NCBI GenBank assembly: GCA_012522165.1
Contig: JAAYKZ010000195.1
Location: 1-6,342 of the forward strand
From: Clostridiales bacterium
Lineage (GTDB): Bacteria; Bacillota; Clostridia; Caldicoprobacterales; UBA3941
DNA length: 6,342 nt
Reading direction: 5' to 3'
In this document: one piece after another, positions 1 through 5,706 of the stretch
Layout: every line of letters begins with the position of its first letter
Numbering within the stretch: position 1 is the first letter of the stretch
Position numbers and translations under genes: made by a program
Notes under the pieces: generated by a model
Database searches by the model: none
Told to the model about the DNA's origin: nothing
What the model saw: the letters and a program-made list of their open reading frames with translations, nothing else

Positions 1-219
1 GTATAATAGCACTACCATTACTATTATAACAATAAAGACAATTAATATAGCCACGGCCAGTTGGCCAGCAGTTAGTACCGATGCACCAACTACGATTCCA
101 GCAATTAAGGATATTATACCAGCTATGCCTGGAATGCTAAATCCCGGCATCATTAATTCAACAACCAACATTAACCCACCAAAAATAAACAGTATAACCA
201 TTAACCAGAAATTGCTCAA
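1..219 (-). CDS. NfeD-family membrane protein, short form (3' end off window)
   Basis: The first 73 codons are visible; the C-terminus lies beyond the left edge. The start is a TTG at 219-217. It is preceded by a very strong AGGGGGAGGG site (236-227) at 7 nt spacing, and an in-frame TAG at 237-235 blocks any longer form. Residues 4-20 form a hydrophobic helix. The NfeD signature follows: E21, P25-G26-F27, I29, G31 and G34, in a glycine-rich membrane segment, then a third very hydrophobic stretch at about 53-73. This pattern is typical of NfeD proteins, membrane partners of stomatin/flotillin-like (SPFH) scaffold proteins. The in-frame stop shows that this copy lacks the N-terminal ClpP-like protease domain of long NfeD proteins. 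The usual C-terminal OB-fold domain should lie off the window. It sits downstream of the M42 operon but is separated from it by a terminator and its own candidate promoter, so it is probably a separate transcription unit. The family call is good; the exact subtype is inferred. Confidence 0.75.
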   Translation of the reverse strand, partial: MSNFWLMVILFIFGGLMLVVELMMPGFSIPGIAGIISLIAGIVVGASVLTAGQLAVAILIVFIVIIVMVVLLY

Positions 220-226
220 CTTGTAG

Positions 227-236
227 CCCTCCCCCT
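227..236 (-). promoter_or_regulatory. Ribosome-binding site deciding the TTG start of the NfeD gene
   Basis: AGGGGGAGGG on the minus strand, 7 nt before TTG (219-217). No ATG or GTG lies between this site and the TTG, and a TAG stop at 237-235 overlaps its upstream edge. The TTG is therefore the only start this site can serve. The next in-frame ATG is five codons further in and has no site of its own. Confidence 0.75.
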
Positions 237-267
237 AGCATTGCATTAGGCTCTTTTTTCTATCTCT

Positions 268-297
268 AATATATCATACACTTCTAGAGTTTTACAA
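268..297 (-). promoter_or_regulatory. Candidate sigma-A promoter for the NfeD gene
   Basis: The minus strand reads TTGTAA (297-292), 18 nt, then TATATT (273-268). A TG one base before the -10 box gives an extended -10 (TGATATATT). Transcription would start near 262, leaving a leader of about 42 nt that contains the ribosome site. A second weaker candidate lies further upstream: TTGCCT (409-404), 17 nt, TAATAA (386-381). The region is very AT-rich, so chance matches are likely and the call is tentative. Confidence 0.35.
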
Positions 298-430
298 TTA
301 TATTCTTCATTTCGAATATTATTATTTATGCTTTAACTTAATTAGTTAAGTCCTTCACTTGCCTTTATCTGATTTAGATATTATTAGGGCAAAATTTTAT
401 GATAGGCAATGTTTTTTTGGATAAATACAA

Positions 431-465
431 AATGGCTATTGATAAGTGAACAATCAATAGCCATT
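431..465 (-). terminator. Rho-independent terminator of the M42 operon
   Basis: A perfect 13-bp inverted repeat: arms 431-443 and 453-465, with a 9-nt loop at 444-452. It starts 9 nt after the TGA of the last M42 gene (477-475). On the minus strand the hairpin runs into TTTTGTATTTAT. The U-tract is interrupted but lies on the correct side for minus-strand transcription; the plus-strand side is A-rich. The stem has only about 4 G-C pairs, but its perfect match and position at the end of a tightly packed gene run make the call good. Confidence 0.75.
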
Positions 466-474
466 ATAATAAAA

Positions 475-1491
475 TCAGCTCAAACCTATATCATTAAAGT
501 CTATATTCTCTTCTAAAATTTTAGTTAGTAATTTAACACCGTTCTCCATATCACTAGCATCAATAGTTTCGCTATCACTATGAACATAACGGCAGGGTAT
601 TGATAGCACTCCCGATGGAACTCCGCCGCGGGATAGATGGATAGCACCAGAGTCAGTGCCCCCATACTCCAATATCTCTAGCTGATATGGAATATTATGC
701 TTTTCTGCCGTGGATATCATTAAATCTTTTACCAAAGGATGGGCCAATACTGAGGCATCTTTAATCTTTATAGCCGGCCCTTTACCTAAAGCAACAGCCA
801 TGGGTCTGCATTTAGGTGTGTCTCCTGTAGCGGTTACATCAACTGCAATACCTATATCTGGTTCTAAGGCATAGGCTGCAGTTCTGGCTCCTCTTAATCC
901 CAATTCCTCCTGTACTGTAAATACAAAGTATAAATCATGAGGGGTAGATTCTATATTCTTTATGGTCTGCACCAAAAGAGCACATCCTGCCCTATCATCC
1001 ATAGCACCACTGATATATTTGCCATTGCTCTCCGAAAACAGAGGATGATAAACAGCTACATCACCTATTTTCACTAATTTCTCAGCTTCTTCCTTACTTG
1101 AAGCACCAATATCTATATACATTTTAGAAAGAGTAATATCCTTCCAGCTATCTATTTCAGTCTCATAACCAATTACTCCTGCTAATCCACTTTTAAACAT
1201 TACCCTACGATTAATAGAGTAAGGCACAGATATGCCACCTAAGTTAGAAAACCTTAAAAATCCCTTGTCGTCGATGTGGGTAATCATAAAACCTATTTGA
1301 TCCATATGGGCAGCTAACATTATACGTTTACCCTTACCATTTCCCTTTTTATGAGCTATTAGATTACCCATTACATCAACTTCTATTTCATCTACATAAG
1401 GCTCTATTTCCTCGCGAATAGCCTGACTAATTAATTCTTCGTTTCCAGCAGGACCATAAATACTGGTTAGTTTCTTAATTAATTCTCTCAT
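475..1491 (-). CDS. M42-family metallo-aminopeptidase, third tandem copy (338 aa)
   Basis: M42 (clan MH) aminopeptidase of the FrvX/YsdC/TET type: a cytoplasmic, two-metal enzyme that removes N-terminal residues from peptides. Known relatives assemble into hollow 12-subunit particles. The full metal and catalytic set is visible: H62 and D64 in AHMDQIGF, bridging D165 in AMDDRAG, catalytic E195 and metal E196 in TVQEELGLRGA, D218 in AVDVT, and H304 in CRYVHS. The lid/dimerisation domain is inserted roughly between residues 68 and 155. Here it is shorter than in the other two copies because the segment before MYIDIGA lacks their charged insert. Length is normal for the family. The start ATG overlaps the TGA of the preceding M42 gene (ATGA, 1491-1488), so translation is probably coupled; an AAGGA at 1507-1503 is 11 nt away. 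It is the last gene of the operon. The family is certain; substrate preference (acidic, basic or neutral N-termini) cannot be read here. Confidence 0.95.
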   Translation of the reverse strand: MRELIKKLTSIYGPAGNEELISQAIREEIEPYVDEIEVDVMGNLIAHKKGNGKGKRIMLAAHMDQIGFMITHIDDKGFLRFSNLGGISVPYSINRRVMFKSGLAGVIGYETEIDSWKDITLSKMYIDIGASSKEEAEKLVKIGDVAVYHPLFSESNGKYISGAMDDRAGCALLVQTIKNIESTPHDLYFVFTVQEELGLRGARTAAYALEPDIGIAVDVTATGDTPKCRPMAVALGKGPAIKIKDASVLAHPLVKDLMISTAEKHNIPYQLEILEYGGTDSGAIHLSRGGVPSGVLSIPCRYVHSDSETIDASDMENGVKLLTKILEENIDFNDIGLS

Positions 1492-2507
1492 ATAGCTTCA
1501 CATCCTTTTAAGAATTCTTGAACCAATTTAATTGTATTATTAATATCGTCTAAATCTGCTACCGATGATGGTGAGTGTATATAGCGACATGGAACTGACA
1601 CAACAGCAGTCATAATTCCTCCAGCTGCTCTTTGAATTTCACCAGCATCATTGCCACCGCTTATACTTTCTTTTATCTGAAATGGGATATTGGCATTTTT
1701 TGCACATTGGATTAAAAAAGAAACCAATTTTTTATTACTATAGGAGGCCAGATCTGCTATGGATATAGCAGGGCCTTCTCCCATCCTAGTACTGTGCTTG
1801 TGGGGATCCACCCCTGGAACATCAGAACAGGTTGTGCCTTCAACAACTAAAGCCATATCCGGCTGGATGCTATAACCGGCTACTTTAGCGCCTCGAAGGC
1901 CTACCTCCTCCTGAACTGTAAAACAAGCGTATAAATCAAATGGATAACTGCTTTTTAGGGCCTCTATCAAGGTTAAGCACCCTACCCTATCGTCCAAGGC
2001 CTTGCTCTTTACCTTGTTGTCACCAAAATAAACACACTCACTGTCAAAAACCGCATAATCCCCTGGTTTTACCAGTTTTTCAGCCTCTTCTTTATTCTTG
2101 GCCCCAATATCAATATACATCTGACTAACTTTTACAGCTCTCTCTCTTTCCGCAGGCTCTTGTAGGTGAATAGCCTTTATACCCAATACTCCTGGTATAG
2201 CTTTATCTCCTATCCTAACTCTCTTTGAAGGAAGGATTCTTGGATCTATTGAGCCCACTGTCGCAAACTTTAGCATACCATTGTCATCAATCCTGGTTAT
2301 AATAAAGCCTACTTCGTCCATATGAGCGCAGAGCATTACCTTCTTATTAGACCTGGTTCCCTTTTTATAAGCTATAACACTTCCCATCCTATCAACACGT
2401 ACTTCATCAGCTAATGGAGTAACTTCCTCTATTATTAGCTGCCGTACTTCATCCTCATTGCCTGAAACTCCTCTAGCCTCGGTTAATCTTCTTAATAAGT
2501 CAGACAT
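1488..2507 (-). CDS. M42-family metallo-aminopeptidase, second tandem copy (339 aa)
   Basis: Same family and fold as its neighbours, with all core residues present: H62 and D64 in AHMDEVGF, D172 in ALDDRVG, E200/E201 in TVQEEVGLRGA, and H311 in CRYIHS. The terminal metal ligand is a glutamate, E223 in VVEGT, where both neighbours have aspartate (VDVT, IDVT). The loop after it (CSDVP, then D-P-H-K-H) also differs from the GDTP loop of the others. The N-terminus MSDLLRRLTEARGVSGNE matches the usual M42 beginning. An ATG nine bases upstream (2516) would give 342 aa, but it lies only 0-4 nt from the GGAGGAGGG site; the ATG at 2507 lies about 9-10 nt away and is preferred. The gene overlaps the upstream M42 gene by 16 nt and the downstream one by 4 nt. 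Its MYIDIGA(x)3KEEAEKLVK segment is nearly shared with the third copy, so those two appear to be the closest pair. Confidence 0.93.
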   Translation of the reverse strand: MSDLLRRLTEARGVSGNEDEVRQLIIEEVTPLADEVRVDRMGSVIAYKKGTRSNKKVMLCAHMDEVGFIITRIDDNGMLKFATVGSIDPRILPSKRVRIGDKAIPGVLGIKAIHLQEPAERERAVKVSQMYIDIGAKNKEEAEKLVKPGDYAVFDSECVYFGDNKVKSKALDDRVGCLTLIEALKSSYPFDLYACFTVQEEVGLRGAKVAGYSIQPDMALVVEGTTCSDVPGVDPHKHSTRMGEGPAISIADLASYSNKKLVSFLIQCAKNANIPFQIKESISGGNDAGEIQRAAGGIMTAVVSVPCRYIHSPSSVADLDDINNTIKLVQEFLKGCEAI

Positions 2508-3544
2508 TCTTCCCATCCCTCCTCCATTGAAGCTATAAACAATGCTATTAATTTTGCAGCTTTCTTAACATTTTCCATGTTCAAGGTTTCTACCGTGGTG
2601 TGCATGTATCGAAGGGGTAGCTCAATCAATACAGTAGGAACACCTTCACGGGAAACCTGCATGGATCTAGCGTCAGTTCCAGTTAGTCCAGGGGCAACTT
2701 CCACCTGATAGTCTATTCTATTTTCTTTGGCCACATCCATTAGCTTCTTGGTTAGCTTTGGATGCATATTGGGTCCTACCCCTATTGCGGGCCCCTTGTC
2801 CATGGCATGGGTATCACTCTTTGGAGCATCAGGGGTATCTCCATGGGTAACATCTATAGCAATTCCTATGTCAGGATTTATTTTGTTAGTACTTATAATA
2901 GCTCCTCTTGTACCAACCTCTTCCTGAGCAGTGGCTACAAAATAGACTTCACCCGAAAATACCAGCTTCTCCAACTCCTTCATGGTCTCATACATCACTA
3001 CTACGCCAGCTCTATCATCAATGGATTTACCACAGACATTTGTGCCTTCTAGCTCCACCAATGGGCTCTTGAAGGTGATAAGATCACCTATGGATACTAA
3101 CTCTTTTACCTTTGCTGCTGGGAGACCAACATCAATAGCCAACTCTTTCATAGGAACAGCCTTTTGGGCTTCTTTTCTTTCCTGGAGGTGGGGCGGTTTT
3201 GCTCCTATCACACCGAAAAGTTTTTCCTTTCCATGAACATAGACTTCTTGAGATAAAAGGATTCTTTGATCTACTCCTCCTATATTGGTAAAACTAATAA
3301 AGCCTTTATCATCTATATCCTTTACCATAAGCCCTATCTCATCAAGATGAGCAGCTAACATTACCTTTGGTCCATGACCAGATTTACTGCCTAGCTTTTT
3401 ACCATAAACATTATAAAAAGCATCCCGATATACTTCATTACAATATGGCTCAAAAGCCTTCATAATCAATTTGGAGACCTTGTCCTCATATCCAGAAACT
3501 CCTGGAACATCAATCAATTGCCCCAGAAACTGTTTAGCATCCAT
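2492..3544 (-). CDS. M42-family metallo-aminopeptidase, first tandem copy (350 aa)
   Basis: M42 aminopeptidase in the group often mislabelled as endoglucanase (CelM/YsdC-like). Ligands and catalytic residues are all present: H66 and D68 in AHLDEIGL, D176 in SIDDRAG, E208/E209 in TAQEEVGTRGA, D231 in IDVTHGDTP, and H315 in LRYMHT. GTDARSMQ near residue 289 and the long loop D-A-P-K-S-D-T-H after GDTP distinguish it from the other two copies, as does KELAIDVG in place of MYIDIGA. The start ATG follows GGAG by 7 nt. The unusual acidic tail EEGWEECLTY is read from the bases that form the next gene's ribosome site and start, so it reflects overlap rather than a conserved structure. A 69-nt gap without a terminator separates it from the Mur ligase upstream, so it is probably in the same operon. 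Confidence 0.95.
   Translation of the reverse strand: MDAKQFLGQLIDVPGVSGYEDKVSKLIMKAFEPYCNEVYRDAFYNVYGKKLGSKSGHGPKVMLAAHLDEIGLMVKDIDDKGFISFTNIGGVDQRILLSQEVYVHGKEKLFGVIGAKPPHLQERKEAQKAVPMKELAIDVGLPAAKVKELVSIGDLITFKSPLVELEGTNVCGKSIDDRAGVVVMYETMKELEKLVFSGEVYFVATAQEEVGTRGAIISTNKINPDIGIAIDVTHGDTPDAPKSDTHAMDKGPAIGVGPNMHPKLTKKLMDVAKENRIDYQVEVAPGLTGTDARSMQVSREGVPTVLIELPLRYMHTTVETLNMENVKKAAKLIALFIASMEEGWEECLTY
2517..2525 (-). promoter_or_regulatory. Ribosome-binding site deciding the start of the second M42 gene
   Basis: GGAGGAGGG on the minus strand, inside the last codons of the first M42 gene. It touches the ATG at 2516, too close for normal initiation, and precedes the ATG at 2507 by 9-10 nt, the usual distance. 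It therefore favours the inner ATG and ties initiation to ribosomes finishing the upstream gene. Confidence 0.7.
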
Positions 3545-3613
3545 TAAATCACTCCTCTAGTATAGCTTTATAAAAAGTTGCTTTTTTTTATTCTTAAAAA
3601 TAATACTCCTATT
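3545..3613 (-). other. Intra-operon gap between Mur ligase and first M42 gene
   Basis: 69 nt, strongly AT-rich, with an A8 run on the minus strand (3589-3582) and the AGAGGAG ribosome site of the M42 gene next to the start. No G-C-rich hairpin followed by a U-tract is seen, so there is no supported terminator. TATAAA (3572-3567) and TATACT (3564-3559) resemble -10 boxes, but neither has a -35 box at proper spacing. Read-through from the ligase is the simplest reading. Confidence 0.5.
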
Positions 3614-4984
3614 TTATCCCCTAACTAAAAGTATATGACCTCCCTGAGGTAAAAAAGTAACAGCCTTTTGTATAGCTTTATAGTAATCTGTTTTATTGTA
3701 TATTATTACATTCTCCAATTCTTTAGTTACTGCAGTCTTGGCTTCAGCCATATTACTGGTGCAAAAATAATCATGGACCACAATACAATGACCTTCACAT
3801 TGACCTATGATTTTGCCTAATCTTTTATATTTTCCTACATCTTTAGAATCATCCATACACAATATGGTTACAATGCCGCCTTTTTTATCATTCTTCAATT
3901 TATTAAATACCTTTTCTATATCTTCTAAATCTGTATCTAGGATATCTTTAACCCTAATGCTGTCAGTAAGGTTGATCTTTTCCTCACCACCAGGCATGCC
4001 TTTAAATTCTTCTATTCCTCTTACCACATCATTTACATTTAATCCCTCAGCTAAACTCCAAGCAACAGCTGCCAATGCATTATAAACATTGTGAATCCCT
4101 GGAATATTGAGCTTGATTTCTCTTTCGCCTTTAGGTGTTACCAATATAAATTGACTTGAATCCTCAAAAAGCTCTAGTTCACGTGCAGTTACATCAGCAT
4201 TATTAAATATACCATAACCTACGCTACCAGTACGCTGCTGTAGATGAAAAGCATAAAAATCATCAACATTTATGATAACCGGGCTTTGGGTTGTTTTTAG
4301 ATGATCTATCAGCGTCTTTCTCATTTCAAAGTAATGATGATCAGCTTTCTGATTCCGAAAATAAGTATAAAGATCTGTATATATTATGCTATTAAACCAT
4401 ACATGACTGAATTGATCTTCTACAATTCCCGTATAGTTACATTCAATTATCCCCCAGTGTACACCTTTTTTTACTGCTTTATATAAAAACTCATTCATAT
4501 TTAGGGGGTTCATACCTCCTGGATATGGGTGCCAAGAATCATGGCCAACCTGATAATAATCTGCCCCTAGCATTACACCAGGAATTTCAGCTACATCCAA
4601 AATAGATTTTATCATCCATCCTACTGTAGTTTTTCCATGAGAACCAGTAATTCCTACCAGACTCATGCTTTGAGATGGATTATGGTAAAAATTCCTTGAT
4701 GCCGCAGAAAGAAAACGACGATAGTGATAAGTCCTGACAAAAGTTACAGAACTGTCTGTAATTTTATCATCACTTCCAATAACAATTGCTATAGCTCCGT
4801 TGGCGATAGCCTTATGTATGGCTTCTTCATATGACAGGCCGGACTCATCAACAGATTCTGAATAAATATATAAATATCCCTCCTTTACATCTTCAGGTCG
4901 CAGTGCTATGCCTTTAATATCAATCCTCCTACGACCTACTATCTCAAAAACAGGGGTGCTTGCTAGCAATTCCCTAAGTATCAT
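3614..4984 (-). CDS. Divergent MurE-like Mur ligase (456 aa), substrate unknown
   Basis: ATP-dependent amide-bond ligase of the Mur family. Residues 1-105 resemble the MurE substrate-binding domain (an Ai..GA.a-type segment near 60-70, then a fy..Ps segment just before the ATP domain). The P-loop is GITGSHGKTT at 111-120, with K118/T119 for ATP. E181 in IIECNY corresponds to the Mur metal-binding glutamate, K223 is a candidate for the carbamylated lysine, NVDD at 239-242 and GIHNVYNALAA at 296-306 are standard Mur core motifs. The C-terminal domain (about 332-456) has none of the MurE landmarks: PGRxE is PGGEE, and DYAHxP, GCGGDRD and the diaminopimelate/lysine-reading DNPR are absent. It is therefore unlikely to be the housekeeping MurE and may join a different amino acid or acceptor. 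The ATG at 4993 directly abuts GGGAGG, so the ATG at 4984 (9 nt away) is chosen; it overlaps the MgtC-like gene by 11 nt. The superfamily is secure; the reaction is unknown. Confidence 0.85.
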   Translation of the reverse strand: MILRELLASTPVFEIVGRRRIDIKGIALRPEDVKEGYLYIYSESVDESGLSYEEAIHKAIANGAIAIVIGSDDKITDSSVTFVRTYHYRRFLSAASRNFYHNPSQSMSLVGITGSHGKTTVGWMIKSILDVAEIPGVMLGADYYQVGHDSWHPYPGGMNPLNMNEFLYKAVKKGVHWGIIECNYTGIVEDQFSHVWFNSIIYTDLYTYFRNQKADHHYFEMRKTLIDHLKTTQSPVIINVDDFYAFHLQQRTGSVGYGIFNNADVTARELELFEDSSQFILVTPKGEREIKLNIPGIHNVYNALAAVAWSLAEGLNVNDVVRGIEEFKGMPGGEEKINLTDSIRVKDILDTDLEDIEKVFNKLKNDKKGGIVTILCMDDSKDVGKYKRLGKIIGQCEGHCIVVHDYFCTSNMAEAKTAVTKELENVIIYNKTDYYKAIQKAVTFLPQGGHILLVRG

Positions 4985-5645
4985 TTGTTTCATCCTCCCA
5001 ATCTATTAAAACACCTTCTATTCTAGATAGTTCAGCTAGAAGGGTTTTTCGCGTTATCGAAGATGGTAAGCTTACTAAAAAGGTTACATGTATCCACGAC
5101 TCCTCACTAGGTGTTATGTCAATGTCCTTAATTTGTATATTAAGTTTTCCCATTAACTCAGTAACCTTACCTATCTGACCAGGAATGTTATTTAGCTCAA
5201 TAGAAATTTCGGTGGTGCCACTGTTCTTGAATAGATTTATTTCAACTTTTTTAAGTAATTTTAGGGTTATATAAACTATTATTGTTGTGGTAATAGCACC
5301 CCAATAAAAGCCAGCACCAACAGCAAGGCCCAAACAAGCTACAACCCAAAGAGTTGCAGCGGATGTTAAGCCTTTTATATTAGGCCCATAATGCATTATT
5401 GTCCCTGCACCTAAAAAACCTATTCCACTGATAACTTGGGCAGCCAAACGTGTAGGATCCATATTGACTATTTCATGATAGGCCTCAAAAACATACTCCG
5501 ATGTTAGAAAAACTAAAGCAGATCCAACACATACCAATGTATGGGTTCTAAAGCCTGCAGGACGATTGCTCTGTTCTCGCTCCAAACCTATAATACCACC
5601 AACAATCATGGCTAACACTAATCTTAAAACTGCTTCCCAATTCAT
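4974..5645 (-). CDS. MgtC/SapB-family inner-membrane protein with ACT-like tail (223 aa)
   Basis: Membrane protein of the MgtC/SapB family. Related proteins in pathogens are linked to survival at low magnesium and to modulation of ATP synthase; most environmental copies have no known function. Family signatures are plain: GGIIGLEREQ at 16-25, RPAGFRTH at 28-35, TRLAAQVISGIGFLGAGTI at 65-83 and KGLTSAATLWV at 91-101. About five hydrophobic segments are visible (roughly 5-20, 35-48, 68-84, 95-112 and 115-131). A soluble domain from about 145 to 218 (ISIELNNIPGQIGKV onward) looks like an ACT-type ligand-binding fold. An upstream ATG at 5672 would add nine residues, but it has no ribosome site and sits at the expected transcription start. 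The ATG at 5645 has AGGAG 10 nt upstream and gives the normal family N-terminus. It is the first gene of the proposed operon and overlaps the Mur ligase by 11 nt. Confidence 0.92.
   Translation of the reverse strand: MNWEAVLRLVLAMIVGGIIGLEREQSNRPAGFRTHTLVCVGSALVFLTSEYVFEAYHEIVNMDPTRLAAQVISGIGFLGAGTIMHYGPNIKGLTSAATLWVVACLGLAVGAGFYWGAITTTIIVYITLKLLKKVEINLFKNSGTTEISIELNNIPGQIGKVTELMGKLNIQIKDIDITPSEESWIHVTFLVSLPSSITRKTLLAELSRIEGVLIDWEDETNDT
4994..4999 (-). promoter_or_regulatory. Ribosome-binding site deciding the Mur ligase start
   Basis: GGGAGG on the minus strand, within the last codons of the MgtC-like gene. The ATG at 4993 follows with no spacer and is unlikely to be used; the ATG at 4984 is 9 nt away. 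This is the same twin-ATG layout seen at the second M42 gene. Confidence 0.7.
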
Positions 5646-5655
5646 TAATAATACA

Positions 5656-5660
5656 CTCCT
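5656..5660 (-). promoter_or_regulatory. Ribosome-binding site deciding the MgtC-like start
   Basis: AGGAG on the minus strand, 10 nt before the ATG at 5645-5643. It lies downstream of the alternative ATG at 5672, so it can serve only the inner start. Confidence 0.7.
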
Positions 5661-5677
5661 AGCAAATAGCATGTAAT

Positions 5678-5706
5678 AGTATACTACTTTCCTTTAGTCT
5701 TTACAA
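5678..5706 (-). promoter_or_regulatory. Sigma-A-type promoter of the mgtC-like/Mur/M42 operon
   Basis: The minus strand reads TTGTAA (5706-5701), exactly 17 nt, then TATACT (5683-5678). Transcription is expected to begin near 5671, giving a leader of about 26 nt that carries the AGGAG site. It lies entirely in the gap between the YigZ-family stop codon and the MgtC-like gene. The -35 box overlaps an inverted repeat (5697-5715), which may regulate it. This is the best promoter match in the window, but it is judged by eye only. Confidence 0.6.

Noticed and set aside
1940..2128. Plus-strand ORF of 62 codons
   Set aside because: It lies fully antisense to the second M42 gene, has no convincing ribosome site and shows no recognisable motifs.
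2727..3236. Three overlapping plus-strand ORFs (2727-2927, 2762-3052, 2982-3236)
   Set aside because: All are antisense to the first M42 gene, overlap one another in different frames, and have low-complexity hydrophobic or serine-rich translations.
3572..3586. Small AAAAAG-TTG-CTTTTT hairpin between the Mur ligase and the first M42 gene
   Set aside because: A single G-C pair, a 3-nt loop and no U-tract on the transcribed side; not a credible terminator.
3560..3682. Direct repeat GTATAGCTTTATA at 3560-3572 and 3670-3682
   Set aside because: Only 13 nt, AT-rich, and one copy is inside the Mur ligase coding sequence; most likely coincidence.
3807..4085. Plus-strand ORF of 92 codons
   Set aside because: Antisense to the conserved part of the Mur ligase; its composition is that of a shadow frame.
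4301..4486. Plus-strand ORF of 61 codons
   Set aside because: Antisense to the Mur ligase, with no start signals or family features.
3614..4984. Calling the ligase the housekeeping MurE
   Set aside because: The DYAHxP, GCGGDRD and DNPR motifs of MurE are absent and the gene is not among cell-division or cell-wall genes.
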